Below, piece by piece: positions 6,959 to 16,079 of a stretch of DNA of 34,773 nt (positions within the stretch are counted from its first letter, which is position 1; each line of letters starts with the position of its first letter). The notes under the pieces were generated by a model. It ran no database searches. It had not been told where the DNA came from and was given only the letters and a program-made list of their open reading frames with translations. The translations under genes were made by a program, and so were the position numbers. Origin of the DNA: Dehalococcoidia bacterium (lineage in GTDB: Bacteria > Chloroflexota > Dehalococcoidia > GIF9 > JAUXIO01); assembly GCA_030620975.1 (NCBI GenBank), contig JAUXIO010000008.1:1-34773 (forward strand), written 5' to 3'.

Positions 6959-8952
6959 TGTCTTCATTTAGGGTTGTCTCGGATTTTGGGCTTACTGGTG
7001 ACCAGCCGCAGGCGGTGGAGAAGCTGGTTGAGGGGCTGGGGAAGGGCTACCGTCAGCAAATGCTGCTCGGCGTTACTGGCAGTGGCAAGACCTTTACTAT
7101 GGCCAACGTTATCGAGAGGATGCAGAGGCCAACTTTAGTTATTTGCCATAATAAGACTCTTGCGGCTCAACTGTGTGCTGAGTTCAGGGAGTTCTTCCCG
7201 GATAATGCCGTGGGGTATTTTGTTAGTTATTATGACTATTATCAGCCTGAAGCCTATATGCCGAGTACTGATACTTATATTGAGAAGGAAACTGATATAA
7301 ATGAGGAGATTGATAAGCTACGCCACGCAGCTACCAGGGCTCTTTTTGAGCGCCGCGATGTGGTCATCGTGGCTTCAGTTTCATGCATTTATGGTCTGGG
7401 TTCGCCCGAGGAATACCATAGCTTTGTGGTTAGCGTGAAGAAAGGGGAGAAGTGCAATCGGGACAAGATAGTTCGCCGCCTTGTGGATATGCAGTATGAG
7501 AGGAATGATTTTGAGCTTGCTCGGGGGAAGTTCCGCATTCGTGGTGATACTCTGGAAATTCAGCCAGCCTATGAAGAGATTGCAGTCAGGGTTGAATTCT
7601 GGGGCGATGAGATTGAACGCATTGTCAAAGTTGACCCACTCACTGGGGAATTGCTGAATGAGCATGATGTAGTAGATATCTATCCAGCCAAGCACTTCGT
7701 TACTTCTTATGATAAGTTAACTGCGGCCATTGAGGATATTAAGGCAGAGTTGGAAGGCAGACTGGAGGAGTTGAAGAGTCAGGGGAAACTTCTGGAAGCT
7801 GCTAGGCTTGAGGCGCGGACTAACTATGATATTGAGATGCTCAAGGAGGTGGGCTATTGTACCGGGGTGGAAAACTACTCCAGGCATCTTCAGCGGCGGA
7901 TGCCGGGAAGCCCGCCGTGGACGTTGCTTGATTATTTCTCCGATGATCTCTTGCTATTTATTGATGAATCGCATATGACGCTTCCCCAGATACGGGGTAT
8001 GTACCACGGTGATACTTCCCGGAAGCAGACATTGGTGGATTATGGCTTTCGCTTGCCTTCGGCTTTGGATAATCGCCCACTGAATTTTGCCGAGTTTGAA
8101 AGGCGTATCAATCAGGTCATATACACTTCAGCCACTCCGGGGCCTTATGAGTATGAACGTAGCCAGCAAATAGTGGAGCAGTTGATACGGCCTACTGGTC
8201 TGCTGGAACCCACTATTGAAGTTAAGCCAATTGGGGGGCAGATTGATGACCTTATTTATCAGATAAAGACTTGTGTTGATAAGGGAGAGCGCTGTCTGGT
8301 AACTACCTTAACTAAAAGGATGGCTGAAGAGCTTTCTGATTATCTCAGGGAAATAGAAATAAAAACCCATTACCTCCATTCTGAGGTTGATACTCTGGAG
8401 CGAGTGGAAATTCTGCGCGACCTTCGTCTCGGCGTCTACGATGTGGTGGTTGGCATAAATCTGCTTCGTGAGGGATTAGATTTACCTGAGGTGAGCCTTG
8501 TGGCCATTCTGGACGCCGATAAGGAAGGTTATTTGAGATCAAAAGAGGCGCTCATTCAGACAATGGGACGTGCCAGCCGCCATGTGGATGGGCATGTTAT
8601 TATGTATTCTGATACCACCACTGCGGCGATGGATGGAGCCATCAAGGAAACTCAGCGGCGCCGCCAGATTCAGGAGGATTATAACTGGAAGCATGGCATT
8701 ACCCCTCAGGGAATAAAGAAGGCAATCAGAGACATCACCGAGCGGGTTAGAGCGGTGGCGGAAACACGAACACCTTATTTAGCTGTTCCCACTTCTAAGG
8801 AGGAAGTAGCTCGCCTTATCAAGGAGCTTGAATCTCAAATGAAAGCTGCTGCCAGAAATCTGGAATTTGAAAAAGCTGCTTTGCTCCGTGACCGAATCAC
8901 TGAGATGAGAAGAGACGAGGAGTTATTGGCCCCCATGGTCAAACCTAAATAG
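6958..8952 (+). CDS. uvrB: Excinuclease ABC subunit UvrB
   Basis: UvrB is the damage-verifying helicase-like subunit of nucleotide excision repair and works with UvrA and UvrC. The 664-residue product has the Walker A GVTGSGKT (about 38-45), the beta-hairpin region ([20 protein letters not shown]), the LLFIDESH Walker B segment, helicase motifs ([28 protein letters not shown]) and the C-terminal UVR domain (about 620-655, [21 protein letters not shown]) that binds UvrC. A TTG one codon earlier is possible, but ATG 6958 sharing its A with the upstream TGA is the usual coupled arrangement. It is the last plus-strand gene before the convergent ftsK, 17 bases away, with no clear terminator between. 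Confidence 0.97.
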   Translation: MSSFRVVSDFGLTGDQPQAVEKLVEGLGKGYRQQMLLGVTGSGKTFTMANVIERMQRPTLVICHNKTLAAQLCAEFREFFPDNAVGYFVSYYDYYQPEAYMPSTDTYIEKETDINEEIDKLRHAATRALFERRDVVIVASVSCIYGLGSPEEYHSFVVSVKKGEKCNRDKIVRRLVDMQYERNDFELARGKFRIRGDTLEIQPAYEEIAVRVEFWGDEIERIVKVDPLTGELLNEHDVVDIYPAKHFVTSYDKLTAAIEDIKAELEGRLEELKSQGKLLEAARLEARTNYDIEMLKEVGYCTGVENYSRHLQRRMPGSPPWTLLDYFSDDLLLFIDESHMTLPQIRGMYHGDTSRKQTLVDYGFRLPSALDNRPLNFAEFERRINQVIYTSATPGPYEYERSQQIVEQLIRPTGLLEPTIEVKPIGGQIDDLIYQIKTCVDKGERCLVTTLTKRMAEELSDYLREIEIKTHYLHSEVDTLERVEILRDLRLGVYDVVVGINLLREGLDLPEVSLVAILDADKEGYLRSKEALIQTMGRASRHVDGHVIMYSDTTTAAMDGAIKETQRRRQIQEDYNWKHGITPQGIKKAIRDITERVRAVAETRTPYLAVPTSKEEVARLIKELESQMKAAARNLEFEKAALLRDRITEMRRDEELLAPMVKPK

Positions 8953-8969
8953 GCTTCGGGCTGTCCTCT

Positions 8970-11135
8970 TTATTGCGTCTCAGTTTTGCTATTTTCAGCT
9001 TTACCCTGAGCCGTTTTTGCCAAACCTTCCTCTTCCAGCATATCCATAAGTCGGGCAGCCCGTGGATAACCGATGTGGAGGCGGCGTTGCAGGAAGGAAG
9101 TGGAGATGTGCTTATGCTGCTGTGCCAAATTTCTGGCGGCGGTGAGAAGCGGGTCTTCGGCGGTAACTGAAGCTTGAGCTACCTCATCAAATTCAATGGG
9201 CTTAGTTTCTGGTTTTCCCTGGTTGCCCCAGAAGTATACTAACCTCTCAATCTCGGCATCGGTAACTAGGCTTCCCTGAAGGCGCTTGGGTCTGTTAGCT
9301 TCGGTGGGCATATAGAGCATGTCGCCTCTACCCAGTAATTTTTCCGCACCCGTAGCGTCAAGAATGGTGCGCGAATCTACCTGTGAGGTAACTGCAAAGC
9401 TGATGCGCGTGGGGAAATTAGCCTTGATGAGCCCAGTAACCACGTCTACTGAGGGGCGCTGTGTGGCAACAATGAGGTGGATGCCAGTAGCCCGAGATAA
9501 TTGAGCCAGGCGGCAAAGAGTGCGTTCCACTTCGTCGGAGGCTGTCATCATCAAATCAGCCAGTTCATCAATGATTAGCACTAGGTAAGGAAGTCTTTCT
9601 CCGAGTTCGCGATCTTTATTGTAGCTGTCTATGTTACGCGCCCCGACTTGAGCGAAACTGCGATAGCGATTGTCCATCTCTCGGTTGAGCCAGCGCAGTG
9701 CCATTATTGCCTTATTGGTGTCAACAATTACCGGAGTAGCCAGGTGGGGTATGGTGTTGAAGGTGACTAATTCCACTCGTTTGGGGTCAATCATAATGAA
9801 CTGGACATCATCGGGAGTGCTGTGCATAAGCAGGCAGCAGATGGTAGAGTTGAGACAAACGGTTTTGCCGCTGCCAGTGGCTCCGGCGATAAGCAGGTGG
9901 GGCATTCTTGTCAAGTCGGCGGCTATTGTCTCCCCACCGGCTCCTTTGCCTAAGGCCAGGGCAAGTTTTGTTTTGGCTATGGTTTTTTGGAAGGCGTTGG
10001 TCTCTATTACGCTGCGAAGGCCAACTATGCCGAAGGTAATATTAGGCACCTCAATGCCAACTACCTGTTTTCCAGGGACTGGAGCTTCGATTCTAATAGC
10101 GGGTGCAGCTAAGGCTAAGGCCAGGTCATTAGCCAGCGAGGTAATGCGGTCTACCTTGACCCTGGTCTTGGATACCTCTTGCGTTCGCACTTTGATATTG
10201 CCATCTTTGTCTCTTTCTCTAATCTCTTTGTACTTGTGATCCCAGCCTGGCTCAACGCCGAATTGGGTTACTGTGGGGCCAACATTTATTTGAACCACTT
10301 TAGTTTCGACGCCATAGCTAGCTAAAGAATCCTCAATCAGGCGCGCTCGCTTGTCCATGTCAGCCTGGCTTAATTCGGGCCCGGTAGCTTTATCCAAAGT
10401 ATTAATGGGTGGCAATTGCCAGCCGCCAGGGGTAATTACCGGCTGGGATGCTTGAAATTTCGGCTCTGCCTCTGTTATGGGCATTTCAGCGGGTGCTCGG
10501 TAAGGAATGATGATTTCCTTCTCTTCGGGCTCAGTTGTGGTTGCCGCGGGTTTGCTGGCAACTCTGGGTGGAGCTTGACTGGGTTGGGAGAGGAACTGCC
10601 AGATGCTTCGGAAGGCTCGCGTTAGGCTTTTAGCTGCCCTTGTGATTGCCTCCCAGATACCCCTGGGGGCTATAAACAGGGCGCCTAAAAAGATGAACCC
10701 GGCTATCCTCAGTGCTCCAATGGTGTTAGAACTGCCGATAATGCCCTTGCCGAAATTACCTCCCAAGCTGGCTTGGCTGACAATACCCCCTCCGGGGTTG
10801 AAAAAGGCGAGCAATCCCCATAAAGCCAGGGCTAGGGCGATACCACCAAACCACCAGTTCCAGCGTCTTGAGAAGAAATGGGGCTGCCATATTGCCAAGA
10901 TTACTGCCCCAAGGGCAAGGGCCATTATTGCTAAGCCGGCTCCAAACTGTATGAGCAGGCTTTGCCAGGTGGTGACGCCCCACCGGGCGAGCTCTTGCCA
11001 GAATAGGCAAAGTAATACCACCACGATAATCACCGCTATCAGTCTTCTCACTGGCGGCGAAGTTAGAAGACTAAAGAAACGCCTCCATGTCCTCTTCCTT
11101 TGTCTGGGTTGGGATTTAGTCTTTCTTTTAGCCAT
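8970..11135 (-). CDS. ftsK: DNA translocase FtsK/SpoIIIE
   Basis: FtsK pumps chromosome ends through the closing septum. The 721-residue protein has four N-terminal membrane segments (about 31-47, 58-83, 94-112, 141-156), a Pro/Ala-rich linker (180-245), and the motor domain with Walker A GATGSGKT at 418-425, Walker B LVLIIDELAD at 518-527 and the ATQRPSVDVVTGLIKANFPTRI segment. The C-terminal gamma winged-helix domain (about 660-705, LLTAARNL and LQRRLHIGYPRAARLMDMLE) should read KOPS-like DNA motifs. Ribosome site before the ATG is weak (GTGAGTC). It starts ten bases after the RNase J gene and is the last gene of the glycosylase-RNase J-ftsK operon. Length is on the short side of the family because the linker is brief. 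Confidence 0.96.
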   Translation of the reverse strand: MAKRKTKSQPRQRKRTWRRFFSLLTSPPVRRLIAVIIVVVLLCLFWQELARWGVTTWQSLLIQFGAGLAIMALALGAVILAIWQPHFFSRRWNWWFGGIALALALWGLLAFFNPGGGIVSQASLGGNFGKGIIGSSNTIGALRIAGFIFLGALFIAPRGIWEAITRAAKSLTRAFRSIWQFLSQPSQAPPRVASKPAATTTEPEEKEIIIPYRAPAEMPITEAEPKFQASQPVITPGGWQLPPINTLDKATGPELSQADMDKRARLIEDSLASYGVETKVVQINVGPTVTQFGVEPGWDHKYKEIRERDKDGNIKVRTQEVSKTRVKVDRITSLANDLALALAAPAIRIEAPVPGKQVVGIEVPNITFGIVGLRSVIETNAFQKTIAKTKLALALGKGAGGETIAADLTRMPHLLIAGATGSGKTVCLNSTICCLLMHSTPDDVQFIMIDPKRVELVTFNTIPHLATPVIVDTNKAIMALRWLNREMDNRYRSFAQVGARNIDSYNKDRELGERLPYLVLIIDELADLMMTASDEVERTLCRLAQLSRATGIHLIVATQRPSVDVVTGLIKANFPTRISFAVTSQVDSRTILDATGAEKLLGRGDMLYMPTEANRPKRLQGSLVTDAEIERLVYFWGNQGKPETKPIEFDEVAQASVTAEDPLLTAARNLAQQHKHISTSFLQRRLHIGYPRAARLMDMLEEEGLAKTAQGKAENSKTETQ

Positions 11136-11145
11136 GACTCACTGT

Positions 11146-12804
11146 TTATACTTCAATAGTTATAGGCACGATCATAGGTCGGCGCCGAGTTTCTGTATAG
11201 AGAAATTTAGCCAGAACATTTCTTACTTTAGCATTGATGGCTTCTCGCTCTGTGGGGTGTCCTTGGTCCTGTTTCAATGCAGTTATGAGTAGGTCTTGCC
11301 CCTTTTCAACCAAGGCTTCGCCTTCTTTAGCATCTATGAAACCTCGCGATGCGATATTAGGTTTTCCTATTAATCTACCCTCCTTTTTATCAATGACGAT
11401 GGTCACTGCTATAATCCCATCTTGCGATAGTACTTTTCGGTCGCGCAATACCATATTATCCAGGTTACTTACTACTAGGCCATCCACATAGATATTGCCC
11501 ATGGGTAATTTGCTAACTACCTTTCCCGTCTTTCTTCCGAGTTCAAGCACATCACCATCCTCGAGGACAAAGATATTGTTTTTTGGGATTCCCATGTTTT
11601 CTGCCAGTTTGGCATGTAAGCTAAGTTGGCGATATTCACCGTGAATGGGTATAAAGAACTTGGGCTTAACTAAATTGAGCAGAAGTTTTAGCTCCTCTTG
11701 GCTGCCGTGCCCATGGACATGTACCTGCTCTAGCTTTTCATAGATTACCTGGGCACCCTGACGGAAAAGGTTATCCACGGTTCGGTTGACCAATGCCTCA
11801 TTGCCGGGGATGGGGGTTGCTGAGATTACCACGGTATCCCCGCTGACGATGTGAACTTGTTTGTGGTCACGGTTGGCAATACGAACTAGGGCGGAGGTGG
11901 GTTCTCCCTGGCTTCCCGTGGCTAAGATAACAACTTGGTTGCGGGGTAATTGATGTAGCTCATTGGGGTTACCGAGGATGCCCGGCGGGATATTGATGTA
12001 ACCCAGTTCTGATGCCATGCGCACTATATCTTTCATGCTGCGTCCGGTAACGAAGACGCGTCGCTGGTGTTTGGCGGCGGCGTCAATTACCTGCTGGATT
12101 CTGGAAATCAGGGAGGCGAAGGTGGCTATTATTACTCTACCTGGTGCCTCTGTCATAATGCGATCCAGGGTTTCTCCAACTACCCTCTCTGAAGGGGTAT
12201 ATCCACGCAGTTCACTGTAGGTGGAGTCGGAGAGGAGGAGTAAAACGCCTTGCGCTTCCAACTGGGCCAGTCGGTTAAGATTGGTTGTCTTACCATCAAC
12301 TGGAGTGTAATCGAGCTTAAAATCACCGCTGTGGATTATTATGCCTATCGGGGTTTGGATAATTAGTCCCACCGAATCTGGAATACTGTGGCAAACAGAG
12401 AAGAACTCTATTCCAAAGCAGCCCAGTGTAAATTTAGCTCCCGGCTGAATTGTCTTAAGTGTGACTTTTCCCTTCCAGCGGCGTTCTTTAAGTTTTACCG
12501 AGATTAATCCCTGAGTCAGTTTAGTAGAATAGATGGGCAGATTAAGCTGGCGTAGGATATAGGGCAAAGCACCAATATGGTCTTCATGACCGTGGGTAAT
12601 GATCATGCCCTTTAACTTCGTTTTCCGCTCTATGAGATAGCTGATATCTGGGATGACCAGATCAACTCCCAACATTTCTTGTTTTGGGAACATAAGTCCA
12701 GCATCAATAATGATGATATCATTGGCGTATTCCAGGGCCATCATATTCTTACCGACTTCGCCCAGACCTCCCAGGGGGATTATTCTTAGTTTTTGTTCGG
12801 TCAT
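11146..12804 (-). CDS. rnj: Ribonuclease J
   Basis: RNase J is a metallo-beta-lactamase-fold ribonuclease combining endonuclease and 5'-3' exonuclease activity; it matures and decays RNA in bacteria without RNase E. The 552-residue product has the N-terminal LIPLGGLGEVGKN-like segment, the metal motif HGHEDH at 71-76, the beta-CASP domain with ATGSQGEP, the PIHGEYRQL segment near residue 390, and a C-terminal domain ending in RRRPMIVPITIEV. Spacing to the upstream glycosylase gene and the downstream ftsK is ten bases each, so the three are co-transcribed. I did not separate J1 from J2 type. The Shine-Dalgarno before the ATG is not obvious. Confidence 0.95.
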   Translation of the reverse strand: MTEQKLRIIPLGGLGEVGKNMMALEYANDIIIIDAGLMFPKQEMLGVDLVIPDISYLIERKTKLKGMIITHGHEDHIGALPYILRQLNLPIYSTKLTQGLISVKLKERRWKGKVTLKTIQPGAKFTLGCFGIEFFSVCHSIPDSVGLIIQTPIGIIIHSGDFKLDYTPVDGKTTNLNRLAQLEAQGVLLLLSDSTYSELRGYTPSERVVGETLDRIMTEAPGRVIIATFASLISRIQQVIDAAAKHQRRVFVTGRSMKDIVRMASELGYINIPPGILGNPNELHQLPRNQVVILATGSQGEPTSALVRIANRDHKQVHIVSGDTVVISATPIPGNEALVNRTVDNLFRQGAQVIYEKLEQVHVHGHGSQEELKLLLNLVKPKFFIPIHGEYRQLSLHAKLAENMGIPKNNIFVLEDGDVLELGRKTGKVVSKLPMGNIYVDGLVVSNLDNMVLRDRKVLSQDGIIAVTIVIDKKEGRLIGKPNIASRGFIDAKEGEALVEKGQDLLITALKQDQGHPTEREAINAKVRNVLAKFLYTETRRRPMIVPITIEV

Positions 12805-12814
12805 GATTTTTCGA

Positions 12815-13411
12815 TTAGAATAGGCTTAGCTGTTGGGGTTCAGTTTGAGCTTGTACCAAATTTTCTGCTTGAGCTAGTATTTCCGGGATCTTAAGCATAT
12901 CAGCTTGGATGGTCTTGCGCAGACTCCCCTGATGGAGGGCTGCTGCCGGGTGATACATTGGATAGTAAACAATATCACCTCGTTTCCTTGCCTTACCATG
13001 CAGTTTACTAATGCTTTCGTTGGGGAAATATCTTGCTGCGGAATAGCGACCCAAAGTAATAATCATTTTGGGCTGGACTATCTCTATTTGGCGCTCGAGC
13101 CACTTACGGCAAGCTTCTATCTCTTTGGGTAATGGGTCGCGGTTTCCCACTGGTCGACATTTGATAACGTTGGCAATATAAACTTTTTCTCGCCTTAGGC
13201 CAATAGAAGCGAGCAGCTCCTCTAGAAATTTTCCCGCTGGTCCAACGAAGGGGCGTCCCTGTTGGTCCTCGTGCCAGCCTGGCGCTTCTCCAATAAAGAA
13301 CAGGTCAGCTCTTTCTGGGCCTTCTCCCGGCACCACTCTAATGCGGTGTTTGGCTAATTCACAGTCTTGGCAGCGTTCAATCTCTTTATAGAGCTCATTC
13401 AAAGCTGACAT
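12815..13411 (-). CDS. Family 4-type uracil-DNA glycosylase (iron-sulfur)
   Basis: This enzyme removes uracil from DNA to start base excision repair. The 198-residue product has four Cys expected to hold a 4Fe-4S cluster (C14, C17, C85, C101), motif A GEAPGWHED (41-49), the RPFVGPAGKFL segment, and motif B HPAAALH (154-160). The last five residues QLSLF match the consensus of beta sliding-clamp-binding peptides. The frame opens 18 bases further up with GTG at 13429, but ATG 13411 matches the family start and lies eight bases after a well-formed -10, implying a leaderless message. First gene of the operon with RNase J and ftsK; divergent from birA. Confidence 0.93.
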   Translation of the reverse strand: MSALNELYKEIERCQDCELAKHRIRVVPGEGPERADLFFIGEAPGWHEDQQGRPFVGPAGKFLEELLASIGLRREKVYIANVIKCRPVGNRDPLPKEIEACRKWLERQIEIVQPKMIITLGRYSAARYFPNESISKLHGKARKRGDIVYYPMYHPAAALHQGSLRKTIQADMLKIPEILAQAENLVQAQTEPQQLSLF

Positions 13412-13419
13412 TCTAGGTA

Positions 13420-13449
13420 ATACTAACACACCTTAGTTTGACGGGTCAA
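13420..13449 (-). promoter_or_regulatory. Promoter of the glycosylase-RNase J-ftsK operon
   Basis: On the minus strand TTGACC (13449-13444) and TAGTAT (13425-13420) are 18 bases apart. The predicted transcript starts near 13413, at or within three bases of ATG 13411. Confidence 0.5.
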
Positions 13450-13558
13450 TTTAAGTTAGAGGCTCAAGCCTCGAGCTGTCTTTCTAGGTAATTACTTGTT
13501 TTTCTTAACCCTTCCTTCGGCATTAAGTGGGTGGGATAAATGGTTAAGTGCCGGGTCA

Positions 13559-13591
13559 ATTGTTAACCTTTTTGAATTTATGGTTGACAAT
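13559..13591 (+). promoter_or_regulatory. BirA-type operator upstream of birA
   Basis: ATTGTTAACC (13559-13568) and GGTTGACAAT (13582-13591) are inverted repeats matching at nine of ten positions across a 13-base spacer. This is the TTGTnAACC...GGTTnACAA form known for biotin-repressor operators. The right half-site contains the birA -35 hexamer, so binding should block RNA polymerase. An outer CTTAACC (13504-13510) and GGTTAAG (13542-13548) pair may be additional half-sites. Confidence 0.65.
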
Positions 13592-13612
13592 AAGAGCAAA
13601 CCTGTCTAAAAT
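13584..13612 (+). promoter_or_regulatory. birA promoter, near consensus
   Basis: A perfect TTGACA (13584-13589), 17-base spacer and TAAAAT (13607-13612) predict a start at 13619-13620. The birA ATG begins at 13620, so the message would have no leader. Confidence 0.75.
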
Positions 13613-13619
13613 TTGGCTG

Positions 13620-14600
13620 ATGCGCGGGTTAATTCTTAATGCTTTGCGGCGGGAAGGACATATTTCTGGGGAGGAGCTGGGCAGGAGGCTCAACGTCTCA
13701 AGAACGGCGGTTTGGAAATATATTAATGAGCTGCGCAAAAAGGGATACGAAATTGATTCTTCCTCTAAGCTGGGGTATTTTTTCATAAAGGGTCCTGATC
13801 TTCTGCTTCCTGAAGAAATTGCCATAGGGCTTAATACTCGTGTTTTGGGAAGGGAGATAGTGTATCGCGAAGAAACCGACTCGACGCAAGATGTTGCCAA
13901 GGACCTCGTGGAGCGGGGGGCAAAAGAAGGAACGGTGGTCATTGCCGAGGGACAAACTCGGGGAAGGGGGAGAAGGGGAAGAAGCTGGTCATCACCCCAC
14001 CGCGCCGGGGTATACTTGTCTATTATTTTAAGACCGAGCCTTAAACCCTTTGAAGTCCTCCAAATTCCCTTGATTGCCGGCGTGGCGGTGTGTCGAGCTA
14101 TTGAAAGCGTAACTCCCCTTAAGCCCAGAATAAAATGGCCCAATGACATCATTTTGGGTGGGAAGAAGGTGGGTGGGATACTGACTGAGATGAGTGCTGA
14201 GATAGACAGGGTGGACCACATCGCTCTTGGCATTGGAGTAAATGTGAATACTCAAAGGTCCTTGATTCCGTGGGAGATAAGGGAAGCTGCTACTTCTTTA
14301 GCTGAGGAATGTGGTGAATATGTTTCTCGGGTGAGATTTATTCAGCATCTTTTGGCTGAGCTTGAATCGCTCTACGGCGAATTTGTAATGTCTGGTTTCG
14401 GAGCTATCAAGGAGAAGTGGAACGCATTCGATGATACCATTGGCTCTTGGCTGAAAGTTAGCGGAGTGGGGAATGAGGTGGAGGGAGAGGCTATAGATAT
14501 AGACTGGGATGGTGCTTTGATCTTGAAGCAAAAAGATGGGGGTATAGAGAAGATCGTTAGTGGTGACATCACTTTAAGTGGATATGGTAAAGGTAGATGA
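13620..14600 (+). CDS. birA: Biotin-protein ligase with DNA-binding domain (BirA)
   Basis: BirA joins biotin to carrier proteins such as the acetyl-CoA carboxylase subunit and, in forms with a helix-turn-helix domain, represses genes when biotin is plentiful. The 326-residue product has an N-terminal winged helix (about 3-56, GHISGEELGRRLNVSRTAVWKYI), the catalytic glycine-rich loop GRGRRGRSW (115-123), the IKWPNDIILGGKKVGGIL segment and the C-terminal beta domain. An in-frame ATG lies 72 bases upstream, but that extension would contain the promoter, and family members start at the winged helix. The operator overlapping its own promoter points to autoregulation. No biotin synthesis gene is in the window. 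The symporter gene follows after 79 bases. Confidence 0.95.
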   Translation: MRGLILNALRREGHISGEELGRRLNVSRTAVWKYINELRKKGYEIDSSSKLGYFFIKGPDLLLPEEIAIGLNTRVLGREIVYREETDSTQDVAKDLVERGAKEGTVVIAEGQTRGRGRRGRSWSSPHRAGVYLSIILRPSLKPFEVLQIPLIAGVAVCRAIESVTPLKPRIKWPNDIILGGKKVGGILTEMSAEIDRVDHIALGIGVNVNTQRSLIPWEIREAATSLAEECGEYVSRVRFIQHLLAELESLYGEFVMSGFGAIKEKWNAFDDTIGSWLKVSGVGNEVEGEAIDIDWDGALILKQKDGGIEKIVSGDITLSGYGKGR

Positions 14601-14679
14601 TGGGTGTTTATTTTAAAGGTAGCAGAAGAACTGGGGGTATCTGTGTAGCTGGTGTGTTGCTAAATTTAAGGGAGGGAGA

Positions 14680-16053
14680 ATGCTAGACCTGCTAATTGTT
14701 ATTGTTTACTTTGCTGGCATGATAGCTGTCGGCGCATATGTATATGGCAGGGGGAGAGCATCGAGGAGAGACAGTTTTTTTGTCGCAGACCGAGGAGGTA
14801 CGGGCTTACTCATCAGTGGCTCACTTTGTGCCACTATCATTGGAGCCTCGGTTGCTGTAGGGATGACGGGGTTGGGGTTTGAAAGGGGGTTAACTGGAGC
14901 TTGGTGGCTCTTGGTAGGAAGCATCGGGCTCTTTGTCTTGGCTGCCTTTTTTGCGGGGAGAGTCAGAAGGTTTGGACTTTATACACTCCCCGAGCTTGTT
15001 GAAGAGCAATACGATAAAAGAGCGGGCTTGGTGGCCTCTATCTTGATCGTGGTTTCCTGGGTAGGTGTTATTGCGGCACAGATAGTTGCTGCCAGCATAG
15101 TTCTGAGTATCCTTGTTTCTTGCTCCTCGTCCATTTTGATGATTATTTCTGCCTCTGTCTTCATTGTTTATACTGTCCTGGGAGGGCAGCATTCAATAAT
15201 CCGTACTGATTTTATTCAATCCAGCATATTAATTATTGGTATTTTGGGATGCCTGTTTTGCCTTTCAGCCCGCGTGGGTGGAATCGAGGGATTTACAAGC
15301 TCTCTTCCCGTTGAATATTTCTCTTTTCCCGTAAGCTCGAACTTTGGCTGGCTAGATTTGGTATCTTTTCTGTTCTTGGTGGGCTCGACTTATGTAGTGG
15401 GTCCAGATATATATTCCCGATTATTTTGCGCCAAGAGCGAGAAAGTAGCTAGATCTTCAGCTCTTTTGGCAGGCTCGGTGATGATACCCATTGCCTTCTT
15501 CATTGTTATTATAGGGATGGGGGCAAGGGTTTTATTCCCGGATATTGCATCTGAGCAAGCTTTTTCTACTGTAATTCAGGAGGTTTTACCCGTGGGGATA
15601 AGCGGGTTGGTAATTGCTGCTTTGCTTGCCGCTATAATGTCGTCTGCAGATACTTGTTTGCTTACCACGAGTACCATATTAACCGAGGACATTTATAAAC
15701 GCATTTACCCGAGTATAAGTGAAGAAAGGGGATTACTAATTTCTAGAATTGGAATAGTTTTGATGGGTATATTGGCTTTGATGCTTGCTTTGAGGTTGGG
15801 AGGAGTAATAAAATCTCTGCTTCTGGCGTATACAATATTTACCAGCGGTGTAGTTGCTCCGGTAATAGTGGGGTTTTATAAGGATAAGTTGAAAGTAACC
15901 CCCCTGGGAGCTTTAGCGGCTATTGCTGGAGGCGGGGGAACAGCGTTAGTGGTAAAATTACTGGAAGTAGAGCATTTTGAACTGCTTGGTTTTGCTGTTT
16001 GTACTTTACTTTTGTTTGGCGTAAGCAGAATAGCTGGAAAGAAGGCTTTATAA
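14680..16053 (+). CDS. Sodium:solute symporter (SSS) family transporter
   Basis: A 457-residue membrane protein with about 12-13 hydrophobic segments. It shows family traits: the FFVADRGGTGLLISGSL stretch after the first membrane segment, ATIIGASVAVGMTG in the second, LPELVEEQYDKRAG, and the AALLAAIMSSADTCLLTTSTILTEDIYKR segment near 310-340, whose Ser/Asp cluster corresponds to the second sodium site in this family. AGGGAGGGAGA directly before the ATG is a good ribosome site. The substrate cannot be read from sequence. Its position after birA could suggest a vitamin or carboxylate, but that is only a guess. The next gene starts 27 bases downstream. Confidence 0.9.
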   Translation: MLDLLIVIVYFAGMIAVGAYVYGRGRASRRDSFFVADRGGTGLLISGSLCATIIGASVAVGMTGLGFERGLTGAWWLLVGSIGLFVLAAFFAGRVRRFGLYTLPELVEEQYDKRAGLVASILIVVSWVGVIAAQIVAASIVLSILVSCSSSILMIISASVFIVYTVLGGQHSIIRTDFIQSSILIIGILGCLFCLSARVGGIEGFTSSLPVEYFSFPVSSNFGWLDLVSFLFLVGSTYVVGPDIYSRLFCAKSEKVARSSALLAGSVMIPIAFFIVIIGMGARVLFPDIASEQAFSTVIQEVLPVGISGLVIAALLAAIMSSADTCLLTTSTILTEDIYKRIYPSISEERGLLISRIGIVLMGILALMLALRLGGVIKSLLLAYTIFTSGVVAPVIVGFYKDKLKVTPLGALAAIAGGGGTALVVKLLEVEHFELLGFAVCTLLLFGVSRIAGKKAL

Positions 16054-16079
16054 GGATAAGCTGGAGAAAGGAGTTAATG

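Noticed and set aside
8953-8969. Terminator between convergent uvrB and ftsK
   Set aside because: The 17-base gap has no stable stem with a T-run on either strand.
9670-10239. 189-codon plus-strand frame opposite the FtsK motor domain
   Set aside because: Shadow of a conserved coding region with repetitive Ser/Leu-rich translation.
10603-11292. 229-codon plus-strand frame opposite ftsK and RNase J
   Set aside because: Antisense to two well-supported genes; no recognisable domain or ribosome site.
13556-14233. 225-codon minus-strand frame opposite birA
   Set aside because: Antisense to conserved BirA motifs; no family resemblance.
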